Position numbers and translations under genes: made by a program
From: Providencia vermicola
GTDB lineage: Bacteria; Pseudomonadota; Gammaproteobacteria; Enterobacterales; Enterobacteriaceae
Assembly (NCBI RefSeq): GCF_010748935.1
Contig: NZ_CP048796.1
Coordinates: 1,739,001 to 1,803,000 of the forward strand
Length of the DNA: 64,000 bases
Direction: 5' to 3'
Notes under the pieces: generated by a model
Databases searched by the model: none
Seen by the model: the letters and a program-made list of their open reading frames with translations, nothing else
Told to the model about the DNA's origin: nothing
In this document: piece by piece, positions 36,593-46,864 of the stretch
How the letters are laid out: the number at the start of each line of letters is the position of its first letter
Position numbering within the stretch: position 1 is the first letter of the stretch

Positions 36593-38125
36593 ATGACTAA
36601 GTTAACTATTCATCCGGGTAAAATGACATTGAATGATTTGCGTCTTGTTCTTTCACAGGAAGTCATCGTTTCTTTAGACAAACGCTCTCATTCGGCAATT
36701 GAAAAAAGTGTGGCAACGGTAAATAAAATTATTGCTGAAGATAAAACAGCTTATGGCATCAATACCGGATTTGGCTTGTTGGCTAACACACGGATTGCGG
36801 CGAAAGATTTGCAATCATTGCAACGTTCAATTGTCATGTCACATGCAGCGGGTGTCGGTGAACCTCTTGATGATGAACTTGTCCGCTTGATTATGGTATT
36901 AAAGATTAATAGCTTAGCGCGTGGTTTTTCAGGTATTCGCTTAGAGGTTATTGAAGCGTTGATCGCGTTAGTGAACCACCAAGTTTATCCATTTATACCT
37001 GCTAAAGGCTCAGTAGGGGCATCGGGTGATTTGGCGCCACTAGCACATATGAGTTTAATTTTATTGGGGGAGGGTAAAGCACATTATCAAGGTAAATGGA
37101 TCAGTGCGAAATCGGCTCTTGATAAGGCGGGACTAAAACCATTAAAGCTGGAGGCTAAAGAAGGTTTAGCGTTATTAAACGGTACTCAGGTATCGACCGC
37201 TTTTGCATTAAAGGGGCTATTTGAGGCGGAGAATTTGCTGCTAAGTGGTATTGTGTGTGGCTCATTGAGTGTCGAGGCAGCATTGGGGTCACGTAAACCA
37301 TTTGATGCACGCGTCCATGAGGTTCGTGGTCAGAAAGGGCAAATCGATGTGGCGAAGCTGTTCCGTGATGTCTTAACACCAACCAGTGAGTTGGCTCAAT
37401 CACACGAAAATTGTGTCAAAGTGCAAGACCCCTACTCATTACGTTGCCAGCCTCAAGTCATGGGCGCATGTTTGACACAAATTCGTCAGGCCGCCGAAGT
37501 GATCCTCATAGAGTCAAATGCGGTCTCTGATAACCCTCTCGTCTTTACAGATAATGGCGATATTATTTCTGGTGGTAACTTCCATGCAGAACCGGTGGCG
37601 ATGGCGGCGGATAATATCGCGCTAGCGCTGGCTGAAATCGGTGCGTTGTCTGAACGACGGATTGCTTTACTGATGGATACTCACATGTCTCAATTACCTC
37701 CTTTCTTGGTGAATAATGGAGGGGTTAATTCAGGGTTTATGATTGCTCAGGTAACAGCGGCTGCTTTAGCAAGTGAAAACAAAGCATTGGCACATCCATC
37801 AAGTGTGGATAGTTTACCAACCTCGGCAAACCAAGAAGACCATGTGTCTATGGCTCCAGCGGCAGGGCGTCGTTTGTGGGAAATGGCGAAAAACGTGACG
37901 GGAATATTAGCCATTGAATGGTTGTCTGCGTGTCAAGGCATGGATTTCCGTGACGGCTTAAAGTCAAGTGAAACGCTAGAAAAAGCACGTAAGATCTTGC
38001 GTGAGAAAGTCGCTTATTACGATAAGGATCGCTATTTTTCACCGGATATCGATGCAGCAATTAACCTCATCGCTGAACACCAATTATCAATGTTATTCAC
38101 AGAGGGCTCACTCTTTTCCAATTAA
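36593..38125 (+). CDS. hutH: HutH histidine ammonia-lyase
   Basis: 510 residues. It deaminates L-histidine to trans-urocanate. The Ala143-Ser144-Gly145 triad in [14 protein letters not shown] forms the MIO electrophile; YGINTGFG supplies the catalytic Tyr near residue 54. QDPYSLRC-type and VSDNPL segments are also family-typical. AGGTG ribosome-binding site, 11 bp after hutU. Histidine enters probably through the permease downstream. Confidence 0.97.
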   Translation: MTKLTIHPGKMTLNDLRLVLSQEVIVSLDKRSHSAIEKSVATVNKIIAEDKTAYGINTGFGLLANTRIAAKDLQSLQRSIVMSHAAGVGEPLDDELVRLIMVLKINSLARGFSGIRLEVIEALIALVNHQVYPFIPAKGSVGASGDLAPLAHMSLILLGEGKAHYQGKWISAKSALDKAGLKPLKLEAKEGLALLNGTQVSTAFALKGLFEAENLLLSGIVCGSLSVEAALGSRKPFDARVHEVRGQKGQIDVAKLFRDVLTPTSELAQSHENCVKVQDPYSLRCQPQVMGACLTQIRQAAEVILIESNAVSDNPLVFTDNGDIISGGNFHAEPVAMAADNIALALAEIGALSERRIALLMDTHMSQLPPFLVNNGGVNSGFMIAQVTAAALASENKALAHPSSVDSLPTSANQEDHVSMAPAAGRRLWEMAKNVTGILAIEWLSACQGMDFRDGLKSSETLEKARKILREKVAYYDKDRYFSPDIDAAINLIAEHQLSMLFTEGSLFSN

Positions 38126-38167
38126 GTCTTATACATCACGCAAATAATATACTCTAAATCATTCAGG

Positions 38168-38213
38168 ATGTAGCCGCCTAAGCCGTAGAGCAGTCTTGCT
38201 CAAAGGCTACATC
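38168..38213. other. Nested inverted repeat between hutH and the permease gene
   Basis: Outer 9-bp stem GATGTAGCC / GGCTACATC encloses an inner stem GAGCA / TGCTC (38188-38201). Few T residues follow, so it may be an mRNA processing or attenuation structure rather than a full terminator. Confidence 0.55.
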
Positions 38214-38231
38214 TTGATGCATCGCGAGTGT

Positions 38232-38258
38232 AAGTGGTCGGCAATGTATCGACCGCTT
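38232..38258. other. Second inverted repeat before the permease gene
   Basis: AAGTGGTCG / CGACCGCTT with one G-T pair and a 9-nt loop, 18 bp after the nested repeat. Together the two could lower read-through from hutUH. Confidence 0.45.
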
Positions 38259-38320
38259 GTAGTATTTATCTGCACGACCATTATTAAAAACAATTATTAC
38301 AATAATACGAAGGATAAATC

Positions 38321-39718
38321 ATGCAAAGCACAACAAAACTTACGCGCGGACTTTCGGCGCGGCACATCCGGTTTATGGCCCTTGGGGCAGCGATTGGTAC
38401 AGGCTTATTTTATGGTTCGGCAAAAGCAATTTCTACAGCAGGTCCTGCGGTGCTGATTGCTTATATTATTGGCGGTGCCGCGGTCTTTATGGTGATGCGC
38501 GCATTGGGCGAAATGGCCGTACATAACCCCATCGCGGGCTCTTTCTCTCAATATGCGAGTCATTATTTAGGCCCGCGAGCAGGCTTTTTTGCAGGTTGGA
38601 CTTACGTCTTTGAGATGCTCATTGTATGTTTGGCTGACGTGACAGCCTTTGGTTTTTACATGAAACTCTGGTTCCCTGACGTCGCTCAATGGATTTGGGT
38701 CTTGAGTATCATCTGTTTTATTGGGGCAATTAATCTATGTCATGTCAAAGTCTTTGGCGAAATGGAGTTTTGGCTCTCTATTATTAAAATTGTCGCTATT
38801 GTAGCAATGATCGTGGGTGGTGCGGCGATTATGCTGTTTGGTTTTGGACAAGCCTCTGATCATGCTGTTGGCATCGCTAACTTATTTGAGCACGGTGGCT
38901 TTATGCCAAATGGGGTTGCTGGTGTGATTGCGTCATTTGCAGTCGTCATGTTTGCTTTTGGTGGGATTGAAGTGATAGGTATCACAGCAAGCGAAGCGAA
39001 AAACCCTGACGTCACTATCCCTCGAGCAATCAACGCTGTACCTATTCGTATCCTATTATTTTATGTTTTAACCCTCTTTGTATTGATGTGTATCTATCCT
39101 TGGAATCAGATCGGGCAGCAGGGCAGTCCATTTGTTCAAATCTTTGATAGTTTAGGTATTTCATCTGCCGCGAATATATTGAACGTCGTTGTGATTACGG
39201 CAGCTATTTCAGCGATTAACAGTGATATTTTTGGTGCCGGTCGTATGATGTATGGCATGGCCCATGAAGGCCAAGCTCCGAAAGCGTTCACTAAATTAAC
39301 TAAAAATGGTGTGCCTTGGATGACAGTATTGGTTATGTCACTTGTACTGCTCGTTGGCGTCATATTAAATTACTTGATCCCAGAAAAAGTATTCTTAATT
39401 ATTGCTTCTATTGCAACTTTTGCCACGATTTGGGTATGGTTGATGATCCTCGTTTCACAAGTTGCGATGCGCCGCAAAATGACAGCGGAGCAGGTGAGTA
39501 AGCTGAAGTTTCCTGTGCCATTATGGCCGGTTGGCCCCGCGCTCGCCATCGTATTTATGTTGTTTATCTTTGGAGTATTAGGCTATTTCGAGGACACACG
39601 TATCGCCTTATATGTTGGTATTGTTTGGTTAGTCATCTTGGCCGGTGCGTATGCGCTGTGGGTGAAAAAACCTGAAACCACCAGTCAAACTCGCTATGAA
39701 GCGGAGTCGGTAGAATAA
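38321..39718 (+). CDS. Amino-acid permease, APC family, probable histidine permease (ProY/HutT-like)
   Basis: 465 residues with about twelve hydrophobic segments. The start reads [20 protein letters not shown] then [11 protein letters not shown], the conserved first helix of the AAT subgroup; [10 protein letters not shown] and [16 protein letters not shown] are also subgroup motifs. It resembles E. coli ProY and the HutT permeases of hut operons. Position 195 bp after hutH supports histidine (or urocanate) as the substrate, but specificity cannot be read from sequence. AAGGA lies eight bases before the ATG. Confidence 0.88.
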   Translation: MQSTTKLTRGLSARHIRFMALGAAIGTGLFYGSAKAISTAGPAVLIAYIIGGAAVFMVMRALGEMAVHNPIAGSFSQYASHYLGPRAGFFAGWTYVFEMLIVCLADVTAFGFYMKLWFPDVAQWIWVLSIICFIGAINLCHVKVFGEMEFWLSIIKIVAIVAMIVGGAAIMLFGFGQASDHAVGIANLFEHGGFMPNGVAGVIASFAVVMFAFGGIEVIGITASEAKNPDVTIPRAINAVPIRILLFYVLTLFVLMCIYPWNQIGQQGSPFVQIFDSLGISSAANILNVVVITAAISAINSDIFGAGRMMYGMAHEGQAPKAFTKLTKNGVPWMTVLVMSLVLLVGVILNYLIPEKVFLIIASIATFATIWVWLMILVSQVAMRRKMTAEQVSKLKFPVPLWPVGPALAIVFMLFIFGVLGYFEDTRIALYVGIVWLVILAGAYALWVKKPETTSQTRYEAESVE

Positions 39719-39734
39719 CGAATGTTTTCATTTG

Positions 39735-39754
39735 GGCCTCCATGAGTGGAGGCC
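39735..39754 (+). terminator. Stem-loop after the permease gene
   Basis: Perfect 8-bp stem GGCCTCCA / TGGAGGCC, loop TGAG, 17 bp after the stop. The T-run is poor, so efficiency is uncertain. Confidence 0.6.
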
Positions 39755-39875
39755 TAATCAGGTGAATTCTCTTTCTTGTCATTTCCTTATTATTTTATTG
39801 AATTAATCTGCTGATTTGTGTCTCACTTCATGGCAAACTTGAAGGCTTTCGATACACAGTCTGGAGAAACCCTTC

Positions 39876-40808
39876 TTGGAAAAGATCTTCGTTGATGAAG
39901 CTGTTGCTGAACTTCATACCATTCAGGACATTTTGCGTTGGACAATGAGCCGCTTTAATGCTGCCAATGTTTATTATGGTCACGGTACCGATAATGCATG
40001 GGATGAGGCGTTACAATTAGTATTGCCAACGCTTTATTTACCCCTTGATATACCGGATGAACTACTGACATCGCGCCTGACTCCGACGGAGCGTCATCGT
40101 ATTGTTGAGCGTGTATTGCGTCGCATCAATGAACGGATTCCAGTTGCTTATCTCACTAATCGCTCTTGGTTCTGTGGTCACGAATTTTATGTGGATGAGC
40201 GTGTGCTAATCCCTCGTTCACCCATCGGTGAATTGATCAATAATCACTTTGTTGGGTTGTTAGCGGATGAACCTCAAACTATCCTGGATATGTGTACTGG
40301 TAGTGGTTGTATCGCGATTGCTTGCGCCTATGAATTTCCTGAAGCAGAAGTCGACGCTGTTGATATTTCGACGGATGTGCTGGCGGTAACAGAGCAAAAT
40401 ATTGCTAATCATGGTTTAGAACATCGAGTTATACCTATCCGCTCTGATTTATTCAGAGATATGCCAGACGTGAAGTATGATTTGATTGTGACCAATCCGC
40501 CTTACGTTGATGCTGAGGATATGGATGATTTACCGGAAGAGTTTCGTGTTGAACCCGAGTTAGCTTTAGCTGCGGGCAGTGATGGTTTAAAACTGGTTCG
40601 TCGTATCTTAGCTAATGCGCCTCGTTTCCTGACTGAAGATGGTGTGCTGGTTTGCGAAGTCGGTAACAGCATGGTCCATTTGATTGAACAATATCCAGAG
40701 ATCCCATTTATTTGGTTAGAGTTTGAGTATGGTGGTGATGGTGTCTTTATGCTAACTCGTGAACAATTAGTTGAGCATCATGCACACTTTCAACTTTATA
40801 TTGATTAA
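39876..40808 (+). CDS. prmB: PrmB ribosomal protein uL3 glutamine methyltransferase
   Basis: 310 residues from a TTG start (39876) with GGAG nine bases upstream; this gives [20 protein letters not shown], the same N-terminus as E. coli PrmB. SAM-binding [12 protein letters not shown] near residue 137 and the NPPY motif ([12 protein letters not shown]) that holds the Gln side chain are present. It methylates Gln150 of uL3 in E. coli. Followed by aroC 74 bp downstream, as in E. coli. Confidence 0.96.
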   Translation: MEKIFVDEAVAELHTIQDILRWTMSRFNAANVYYGHGTDNAWDEALQLVLPTLYLPLDIPDELLTSRLTPTERHRIVERVLRRINERIPVAYLTNRSWFCGHEFYVDERVLIPRSPIGELINNHFVGLLADEPQTILDMCTGSGCIAIACAYEFPEAEVDAVDISTDVLAVTEQNIANHGLEHRVIPIRSDLFRDMPDVKYDLIVTNPPYVDAEDMDDLPEEFRVEPELALAAGSDGLKLVRRILANAPRFLTEDGVLVCEVGNSMVHLIEQYPEIPFIWLEFEYGGDGVFMLTREQLVEHHAHFQLYID

Positions 40809-40882
40809 GTGAATCCTGCACGGCATTCTAATCAATCACAACATCACAATAACAATCATTGAATATTAAGTAGGAATTTGGC

Positions 40883-41977
40883 ATGGCAGGAAATTCAATT
40901 GGGCAACTGTTTCGCGTGACGACATTTGGTGAATCTCACGGCTTAGCCTTGGGGTGTATCATTGATGGCGTACCACCAGGACTCGCCTTGACAGAAGCGG
41001 ATTTACAGGGGGATCTTGACCGTCGTCGCCCAGGAACGTCTCGTTACACGACAGCACGCCGCGAGCCTGATCAGGTTAAAATTCTGTCTGGCGTGTTTAA
41101 TGGCATCACAACGGGAACCAGTATTGGCCTGTTGATTGAAAATACTGACCAGCGCTCTCAGGATTACAGTGCCATTAAGGACGTATTCAGACCGGGGCAT
41201 GCAGATTATACCTATGAGCAGAAATATGGTCAGCGTGATTATCGTGGCGGTGGGCGCTCTTCTGCTCGCGAAACAGCGATGCGTGTTGCAGCAGGTGCGA
41301 TTGCTAAAAAGTATTTACAAGAGAAATTTGGTATTACAATTCGCGGCTGCTTGACCCAAATGGGTAGCGTAAAATGCGAAATCAAAGATTGGTCAATTGT
41401 GGAGCAAAATCCTTTTTTCTGTCCTGACCCGAGCCAGCTGGATGCACTCGATGAGCTTCTGCGTGGATTGAAAAAAGAGGGCGATTCCATAGGTGCTAAA
41501 GTCACGGTGGTGGCTGAAAATGTGCCTGCGGGCTTAGGTGAACCTGTCTTTGACCGTCTAGATGCAGATATTGCACATGCCTTGATGAGCATCAATGCCG
41601 TTAAAGGGGTTGAAATTGGCGATGGGTTTGGGGTGATCGGCCTAAAAGGCAGTGAAAATCGTGATGAGATTACGCGAGAAGGCTTTACTTCGAATCATGC
41701 TGGGGGAATTCTTGGCGGTATCAGTAGCAGCCAGCCTATCATTGCCCATATTGCGATGAAGCCGACCTCCAGTATTACAGTGGCAGGTAAAACCTTAAAT
41801 CGTGATGGTGAAGAGGTAGAAATGATCACGAAAGGCCGTCATGACCCTTGTGTCGGGATCCGTGCGGTGCCGATTGCTGAAGCGATGATGGCGATTGTTT
41901 TAATGGATCACTATTTACGTCATCGTGGCCAGTGTGCTGATGTTGTACCCGCGATGAAACCATTTAGCGAATTGTAA
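40883..41977 (+). CDS. aroC: AroC chorismate synthase
   Basis: 364 residues; last step of the shikimate pathway, FMN-dependent conversion of EPSP to chorismate. N-terminal [59 protein letters not shown] and the C-terminal [17 protein letters not shown] are all signature segments. Own terminator downstream. Confidence 0.98.
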   Translation: MAGNSIGQLFRVTTFGESHGLALGCIIDGVPPGLALTEADLQGDLDRRRPGTSRYTTARREPDQVKILSGVFNGITTGTSIGLLIENTDQRSQDYSAIKDVFRPGHADYTYEQKYGQRDYRGGGRSSARETAMRVAAGAIAKKYLQEKFGITIRGCLTQMGSVKCEIKDWSIVEQNPFFCPDPSQLDALDELLRGLKKEGDSIGAKVTVVAENVPAGLGEPVFDRLDADIAHALMSINAVKGVEIGDGFGVIGLKGSENRDEITREGFTSNHAGGILGGISSSQPIIAHIAMKPTSSITVAGKTLNRDGEEVEMITKGRHDPCVGIRAVPIAEAMMAIVLMDHYLRHRGQCADVVPAMKPFSEL

Positions 41978-41993
41978 TGGCCTATTCGTATGA

Positions 41994-42018
41994 GGGAGGA
42001 GATATCCTCCCTTATTTT
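41994..42018 (+). terminator. Rho-independent terminator of aroC
   Basis: GGGAGGA / TCCTCCC with loop GATA, followed by TTATTTT. Confidence 0.85.
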
Positions 42019-42154
42019 AATGTGAAGGTTTGGATGACGCCTGCTTAAAAATACCTCATCTGGGCAGTGATACCCTGTTAGCCTTAACATACGTTATGTG
42101 TTGCGGGGTATATTACATATCTCAATCATGGCAATTCTGTAATTTGGATAAAAA

Positions 42155-42958
42155 ATGGATTGGCTGACCGTTGTTGCACCTGAAGTTTATCTATTACTTT
42201 TTTGTGTTGCGTTGTTTGCAGGGTTTATTGATTCTATCGCGGGGGGTGGTGGCTTATTAACCATACCTGCACTATTGTCGGTTGGTATTACTCCTGTTGA
42301 AGTGCTAGCAACCAACAAGCTCCAAGCCGTTGGAGGATCTTTTTCATCGACGCTTTATTTTGTAAGGCGTAAGGCGATTAATCTGCGAGAGCAGATGTTC
42401 CCTTTTATCATGACAATCATCGGCGCCATGTTAGGTGCGATTCTCATCCAAATGATTAACACGGATTTTCTCAAACAGCTACTCCCTATTATGGTGATCT
42501 GTGTGGGTCTTTATTTCCTGTTATCACCTTCTATTGGTGCACAAGATCGTAAACAACGCATTAGTATGCCTGTTTTTGGGGTTGCTGTCGGGATGACTAT
42601 CGGTTTTTATGATGGTGCATTCGGGCCTGGTACAGGATCATTTTTAGCGTTAGGTTATGTATTGTTATTAGGTTATAACCTCGCGAAGGCGACAGCTCAT
42701 GCTAAGCTATTGAACTTTGCTTCAAATTTTGGCTCTTTGATATTTTTTATTATCGGAGGTCATGTTCTTTGGGTCTTAGGTTTTGTTATGCTTGTAGGGC
42801 AAATGGTGGGAGCAAGGTTAGGCGCTCGTTTGGTGTTAACTAAAGGGCAAAAGTTGATCCGACCAATGATAGTCATCATCTCCTTGTTGATGAGTATTAA
42901 ATTACTTCATGATAGCCATGGCGATGCCATTAAAGCTTGGGTTGTTTCGTTATTTTAA
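42155..42958 (+). CDS. yfcA: YfcA, TSUP-family membrane transporter
   Basis: 267 residues with about eight hydrophobic segments and the TSUP signatures FAGFIDSIAGGGGLLTIPAL and GFYDGAFGPGTGSF. The family exports sulfur-containing or organic anions; the YfcA substrate is unknown. It keeps its E. coli place before epmC, but mepA, which in E. coli lies between aroC and yfcA, is absent. Confidence 0.92.
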   Translation: MDWLTVVAPEVYLLLFCVALFAGFIDSIAGGGGLLTIPALLSVGITPVEVLATNKLQAVGGSFSSTLYFVRRKAINLREQMFPFIMTIIGAMLGAILIQMINTDFLKQLLPIMVICVGLYFLLSPSIGAQDRKQRISMPVFGVAVGMTIGFYDGAFGPGTGSFLALGYVLLLGYNLAKATAHAKLLNFASNFGSLIFFIIGGHVLWVLGFVMLVGQMVGARLGARLVLTKGQKLIRPMIVIISLLMSIKLLHDSHGDAIKAWVVSLF

Positions 42959-42974
42959 GATGATTTGAATTTCC

Positions 42975-43523
42975 ATGAGTAAACACCATTATCAGCAGTT
43001 GATCGATATTTTCGAACAATGCTTTTACAAAGAATATAATACTAAATTGGTGAAAGGTGACGATGAGCCAATTTATTTGCCTGCCGATGAGCAAACACCC
43101 TATCACCGTATTGTGTTCGCGCATGGCTTTTTCACGAGCGCATTACATGAAATTTCACATTGGTGCATTGCTGGTGAAGCACGGCGTCAACAGGTTGATT
43201 ATGGGTATTGGTATTGCCCTGATGGCCGTGATGAAAAAACACAATGTGAATTTGAAGTTGTTGAAATTAAACCACAAGCTTTAGATTGGCTGTTTTGTGT
43301 GGCGGTAGGTATCCCTTTTAACGTCAGTTGCGATAATTTAGAAGGTGATTTCGAACCTGACCGTATTGCATTCCAGCGTAAAGTACATGCCCAAGTGATG
43401 GAATATTTAGCAAATGGTATCCCTGAAAGGCCATTACGCTTTGTGAACGCATTACAATCGTTTTACAATACGCCACCACTTTGTGCAGAAGCCTTCCCTT
43501 ATCCGGAAGACATTTTTGCCTAA
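42975..43523 (+). CDS. epmC: EpmC elongation factor P hydroxylase (YfcM)
   Basis: 182 residues. The metal-binding motif FTSALHEISHWCIAGEARR (two His and a Glu) is clear, followed by YGYWYCPDGRDE and VEIKPQALDWLFC. In E. coli it hydroxylates the beta-lysylated lysine of EF-P. It starts 16 bp after yfcA and is followed by yfcL, so the three probably share a transcript. Confidence 0.95.
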   Translation: MSKHHYQQLIDIFEQCFYKEYNTKLVKGDDEPIYLPADEQTPYHRIVFAHGFFTSALHEISHWCIAGEARRQQVDYGYWYCPDGRDEKTQCEFEVVEIKPQALDWLFCVAVGIPFNVSCDNLEGDFEPDRIAFQRKVHAQVMEYLANGIPERPLRFVNALQSFYNTPPLCAEAFPYPEDIFA

Positions 43524-43552
43524 TGATAGATTAACGACAGTAAGGATTAAGC

Positions 43553-43825
43553 ATGCTTGCCGATTTTGAAACACGCATACTGACAAAAATTGATGATATG
43601 GTCGAACACGCGAGTGACGATGAACTCTTTGCGGGTGGCTATTTGCGTGGGCATTTAACCCTTGCTGTAGCAGAACTTGAACAAGAAAATGAAAGTAGTG
43701 CGGATGCCCTTTATCAGCGTGTTGAAGCCAGTATTCAACAGGCCATTAAAGGCGGAGAACTCACACCACCTGATCAGGTATTGGTGTTAGATATGTGGAA
43801 ATCATTACTTGATGAAGTACGTTAA
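43553..43825 (+). CDS. yfcL: YfcL family protein
   Basis: 90 residues, acidic and helical: [20 protein letters not shown], then [20 protein letters not shown], as in E. coli YfcL. Function unknown, cytoplasmic. It keeps the E. coli location between epmC and mnmC, 29 bp after epmC, with a terminator behind it. Confidence 0.92.
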   Translation: MLADFETRILTKIDDMVEHASDDELFAGGYLRGHLTLAVAELEQENESSADALYQRVEASIQQAIKGGELTPPDQVLVLDMWKSLLDEVR

Positions 43826-43847
43826 GCGACTTGTCATTTTTTGTTAA

Positions 43848-43872
43848 AGGGGAGGAAACTCCTCTTTTTTTA
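43848..43872 (+). terminator. Rho-independent terminator of the yfcA-epmC-yfcL unit
   Basis: GAGGA / TCCTC core extended by G-T pairs, loop AAC, followed by seven T. Confidence 0.72.
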
Positions 43873-43883
43873 TAGGGTTTTTT

Positions 43884-44405
43884 ATGTTTTTTATTCGTCA
43901 GGCCGTACCTTCTGATGCCAACAAGTTACCTGAAATTGAACGCTCGGCTGCGCAACTATTTCGTGACCATCACCAATATGCTTGGATTGCCGCTGATGAT
44001 GTACAGTCAGAACAAGATCACTTAACACACATTCAACAGAATATGGAATGGGTTGCTGTCAATGATGAGGACCAACCTATTGGTTTTATCAACGCTGAAA
44101 AGTTAACCGACAGCCTGCATATCAATGAGGTGTCAGTTTGCCAATCTTGGCAAGGCAAGGGAGTCGGCCGGAAGTTAATTCTTCATGTTCTGAATTATGC
44201 ATTGCAGCAGCAGTTTGCATCTGTTTCATTAACCACTTTCCGCGACGTTCCATGGAATGCGCCATATTATCAGCGCTTAGGGTTTTCTTTGATTGAAACC
44301 TCAGAGCTAAATTCGGAATTGAAAGCTATCTTAGCGCAAGAAGTTGAAGCGGGCTTTAATGCTGAAGAACGTTGTGCGATGCGTATGAGCCTGAAATCAA
44401 TATAA
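43884..44405 (+). CDS. GNAT-family N-acetyltransferase
   Basis: 173 residues. The acetyl-CoA-binding motif A is visible as VSVCQSWQGKGVGRKLI (Q/R-x2-G-x-G/A), preceded by WVAVNDEDQPIGFINAE and followed by LTTFRDVPWNAPYYQRLGF, the usual end of the fold. The N-terminus IRQAVPSDANKLPEIERSA is typical. The substrate cannot be told; similar proteins acetylate small amines or protein N-termini. Not part of the E. coli gene order here, so probably an insertion between yfcL and mnmC. Confidence 0.88.
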   Translation: MFFIRQAVPSDANKLPEIERSAAQLFRDHHQYAWIAADDVQSEQDHLTHIQQNMEWVAVNDEDQPIGFINAEKLTDSLHINEVSVCQSWQGKGVGRKLILHVLNYALQQQFASVSLTTFRDVPWNAPYYQRLGFSLIETSELNSELKAILAQEVEAGFNAEERCAMRMSLKSI

Positions 44406-44608
44406 CCATATTGTGAGTTTGGATACTGAATTAAAGCGTTTTTTCGCGAATGAAGTGGAATATATCTCGTGATGGGCTTAATCATCAATTTTCTGAAGTA
44501 AGACAAATAGCTGATTAAGCCGCTGTTCAATTGGCGTTGTTATCTTTAAACGTTGATGACAACGCATCGCTTAGGCGTCGTCAGTATTTTCATTGTCAGC
44601 AAAGCAGC

Positions 44609-46666
44609 TTATGGTTTAGATGATGGCTTGCCTACTTTGACTTCCCGACCTTTTAGTAACTTTCTGACCCAAAAGCGGTTTGGATGTAAAGCCGCGAGTG
44701 TTTCATCATCTAAAGGTAAAGGCTCATCAAAAATTTGTGCGGCGAGCAACTCAGCACATAAAGGCGCCGTCGACAGACCTCGTGAACCTAATGCCCCTAA
44801 CATAAACAAACTAGGGTAGGCAGGAGCAGGGGGGATGTCAGCTTGTTGCTTAATCTGTTCAGGCAAATTTTCGTAGGCCACCATTAATTGTGCAAAGTTA
44901 GGAATATTGCCCACCAGTGGCATATGGTCACGGATAACACAGCGGATCCCTTGACGAGACTGTTTACCTGAAACATCAACCTCTTCAGGCCAGCTAACAT
45001 CGGCTAAACTATTGATGAGTTTTTGGCGATTATCCTGTTGGTCAGCTTCACTGTAATCAAAATCCAACTGGTCACGTTGGTAGCTAGCACCAATACAATG
45101 TTGCAGATTATTTGGATTAACAGGGGTCAAATAGCCTTCGTAACATAAGACATTATTTAGTTGGCTAAGGGTCTGTGTCGTTGGTATGTGGCTGACTTGC
45201 CCTTTGACGGGGGTAACCGGTAATTGCTGAGTTTGTGGAAATTGATTGAGCAAGTGACCATTAGCAATAACCACGGTTTGATGCACAAATTGCTGTTGTT
45301 GACCCGCGATCTCCGCCGTTAATTGCCAACCTTCACTAGCGTTCTGTAACTGTGTAATATCATGATTAAAATAAAATTTTACGCCATTATTATTAAGATA
45401 CTGCATAAGGGCATCACAGAGTTGAGCAGGAGATAACCAGCCCCCATTAGCATAATGGATCCCTGAATGATTGACGTCTAAGCCTGCCAATTCGCTTAAT
45501 TGCTCGCGTGTTTTTTCGGCTGCAAATGCCTCTGGCCAATCAGTCTGGAGCATCGCGTCAATTTTTCGACGACTTCTGTCATGATAAGCCAGTTCAGAGA
45601 CGCCACACCACTGCCCATCAAATTGAAGACCTAATGCCGAAAGATGATGGTAAAAGCGATGCGCATATGGAAATGCACTCACAAAGAAGCGTTCTAATGG
45701 GGTATCACGGCCATTAAGCAAAGGATAAACTGCACCTTGGCGATTACCCGATGCATTTTGGGCAACGTGTGGATCTTTGCAGTAAATAGTGACATTAGCC
45801 CCACGTTGGATTAAGGCGTATGCGCTTGCCAAACTGGCGAGCCCGCCACCAATAATAGCAATATCAGTTGGTTGTGAAGCTGGCTGTCGCGTAAACCAAG
45901 GTGTCATTTTTATGTCATGTTTGGCCGTTAAGCTACCTGTCAGCATTTCTCGTTTACGGCCGAAGCCTTTGATTTTTTTTATGGTGAAACCTGCTTGCTG
46001 TAAACCTCGTTTTACAAAACCCGCTGAGGTAAAAGTGGCAAATGTTCCTCCTTCTCGAGCAAATTTAGCCATTGCAGTGAACAGTTGTTCGCTCCACATT
46101 TGTGGATTTTTGGCAGGCGCAAATCCATCTAAAAACCAAGCATCTATCTTATTGTTTAAATTGCAATTAAGTCGAGGTAATTGTTCGTTTACATCACCAA
46201 ACCATAAGTCAAGAATGATTTCCCCATTTTTTAACACAATACGTTGATTACCTGGTAAAGGTTGAGGCCATTGTTCACATAACATGTTTGATAGGGGAGC
46301 AAGCTCAGGCCAAGGGCTGTGTGCGGCTTGAAGGTCTTTTCGACTAAGAGGATATTTTTCAAAGCTAATAAAATGCAAACGCTGTAGCTTTGCTTGAGGA
46401 TGATTTAACTTAAACTGTTCAAAACATTGACATAAAGTGAGAAAGTTCAACCCAGTACCAAAACCTGTTTCAGCGATAACACAGGTTTCAAAAGGATGTG
46501 TTTCAAAGCGGCTTGGAAATTGATTTCCTTGCAAAAAGACATAACGGGTTTCTGCAAGGCCATCTTGATTAGAAAAATAGACATCATCAAACTGTTCTGA
46601 AATTGGAGTGCCTTCTTCATTCCAGCTAAGGCGGGCTGCTTCTACTACCGACTTTTTCACACTCAT
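44609..46666 (-). CDS. mnmC: MnmC bifunctional tRNA 5-(methyl)aminomethyl-2-thiouridine enzyme
   Basis: 685 residues. The N-terminal methyltransferase half (MnmD, about 1-245) has [17 protein letters not shown] (SAM site) and [15 protein letters not shown]. The C-terminal FAD oxidase half (MnmC1, from about 265) opens with [20 protein letters not shown] and ends with [20 protein letters not shown]. Together they turn cmnm5s2U into mnm5s2U at the wobble position of tRNAs. Divergent from fabB, as in E. coli. Confidence 0.96.
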   Translation of the reverse strand: MSVKKSVVEAARLSWNEEGTPISEQFDDVYFSNQDGLAETRYVFLQGNQFPSRFETHPFETCVIAETGFGTGLNFLTLCQCFEQFKLNHPQAKLQRLHFISFEKYPLSRKDLQAAHSPWPELAPLSNMLCEQWPQPLPGNQRIVLKNGEIILDLWFGDVNEQLPRLNCNLNNKIDAWFLDGFAPAKNPQMWSEQLFTAMAKFAREGGTFATFTSAGFVKRGLQQAGFTIKKIKGFGRKREMLTGSLTAKHDIKMTPWFTRQPASQPTDIAIIGGGLASLASAYALIQRGANVTIYCKDPHVAQNASGNRQGAVYPLLNGRDTPLERFFVSAFPYAHRFYHHLSALGLQFDGQWCGVSELAYHDRSRRKIDAMLQTDWPEAFAAEKTREQLSELAGLDVNHSGIHYANGGWLSPAQLCDALMQYLNNNGVKFYFNHDITQLQNASEGWQLTAEIAGQQQQFVHQTVVIANGHLLNQFPQTQQLPVTPVKGQVSHIPTTQTLSQLNNVLCYEGYLTPVNPNNLQHCIGASYQRDQLDFDYSEADQQDNRQKLINSLADVSWPEEVDVSGKQSRQGIRCVIRDHMPLVGNIPNFAQLMVAYENLPEQIKQQADIPPAPAYPSLFMLGALGSRGLSTAPLCAELLAAQIFDEPLPLDDETLAALHPNRFWVRKLLKGREVKVGKPSSKP

Positions 46667-46776
46667 GCCTGTTATTATGCAAATAATCGTTAAATTTTAG
46701 CGCTGAACAAGCGTTAAGGCTACCTTTGAATAAAAAGGTTATTGTACTAGAGGAAAAAAAAATACAAATATTTACC

Positions 46777-46791
46777 CTGATCGGACTTGTT
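46777..46791 (+). promoter_or_regulatory. FadR-type activator site upstream of fabB
   Basis: CTGATCGGACTTGTT matches the FadR consensus well. In E. coli FadR activates fabB and FabR represses it from neighbouring sites; the same arrangement appears here. Confidence 0.7.
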
Positions 46792-46792
46792 C

Positions 46793-46810
46793 AGCTTACA
46801 AGTGTAAGCT
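46793..46810. promoter_or_regulatory. FabR-type operator upstream of fabB
   Basis: A perfect palindrome AGCTTACAAGTGTAAGCT apart from its AG/TG centre, of the form of FabR sites (AGCGTACA-N2-TGTACGCT, recalled). It adjoins the FadR-type site by one base. Confidence 0.72.
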
Positions 46811-46864
46811 AAAGTGGCAACCTGTAATCCCGTACTCACATTATTAAAAGACATGAGGTAATGA

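Noticed and set aside
38196-38456. 86-codon frame overlapping the start of the permease gene
   Set aside because: It overlaps the permease start in another frame and runs through two stem-loops; the permease N-terminus is well supported.
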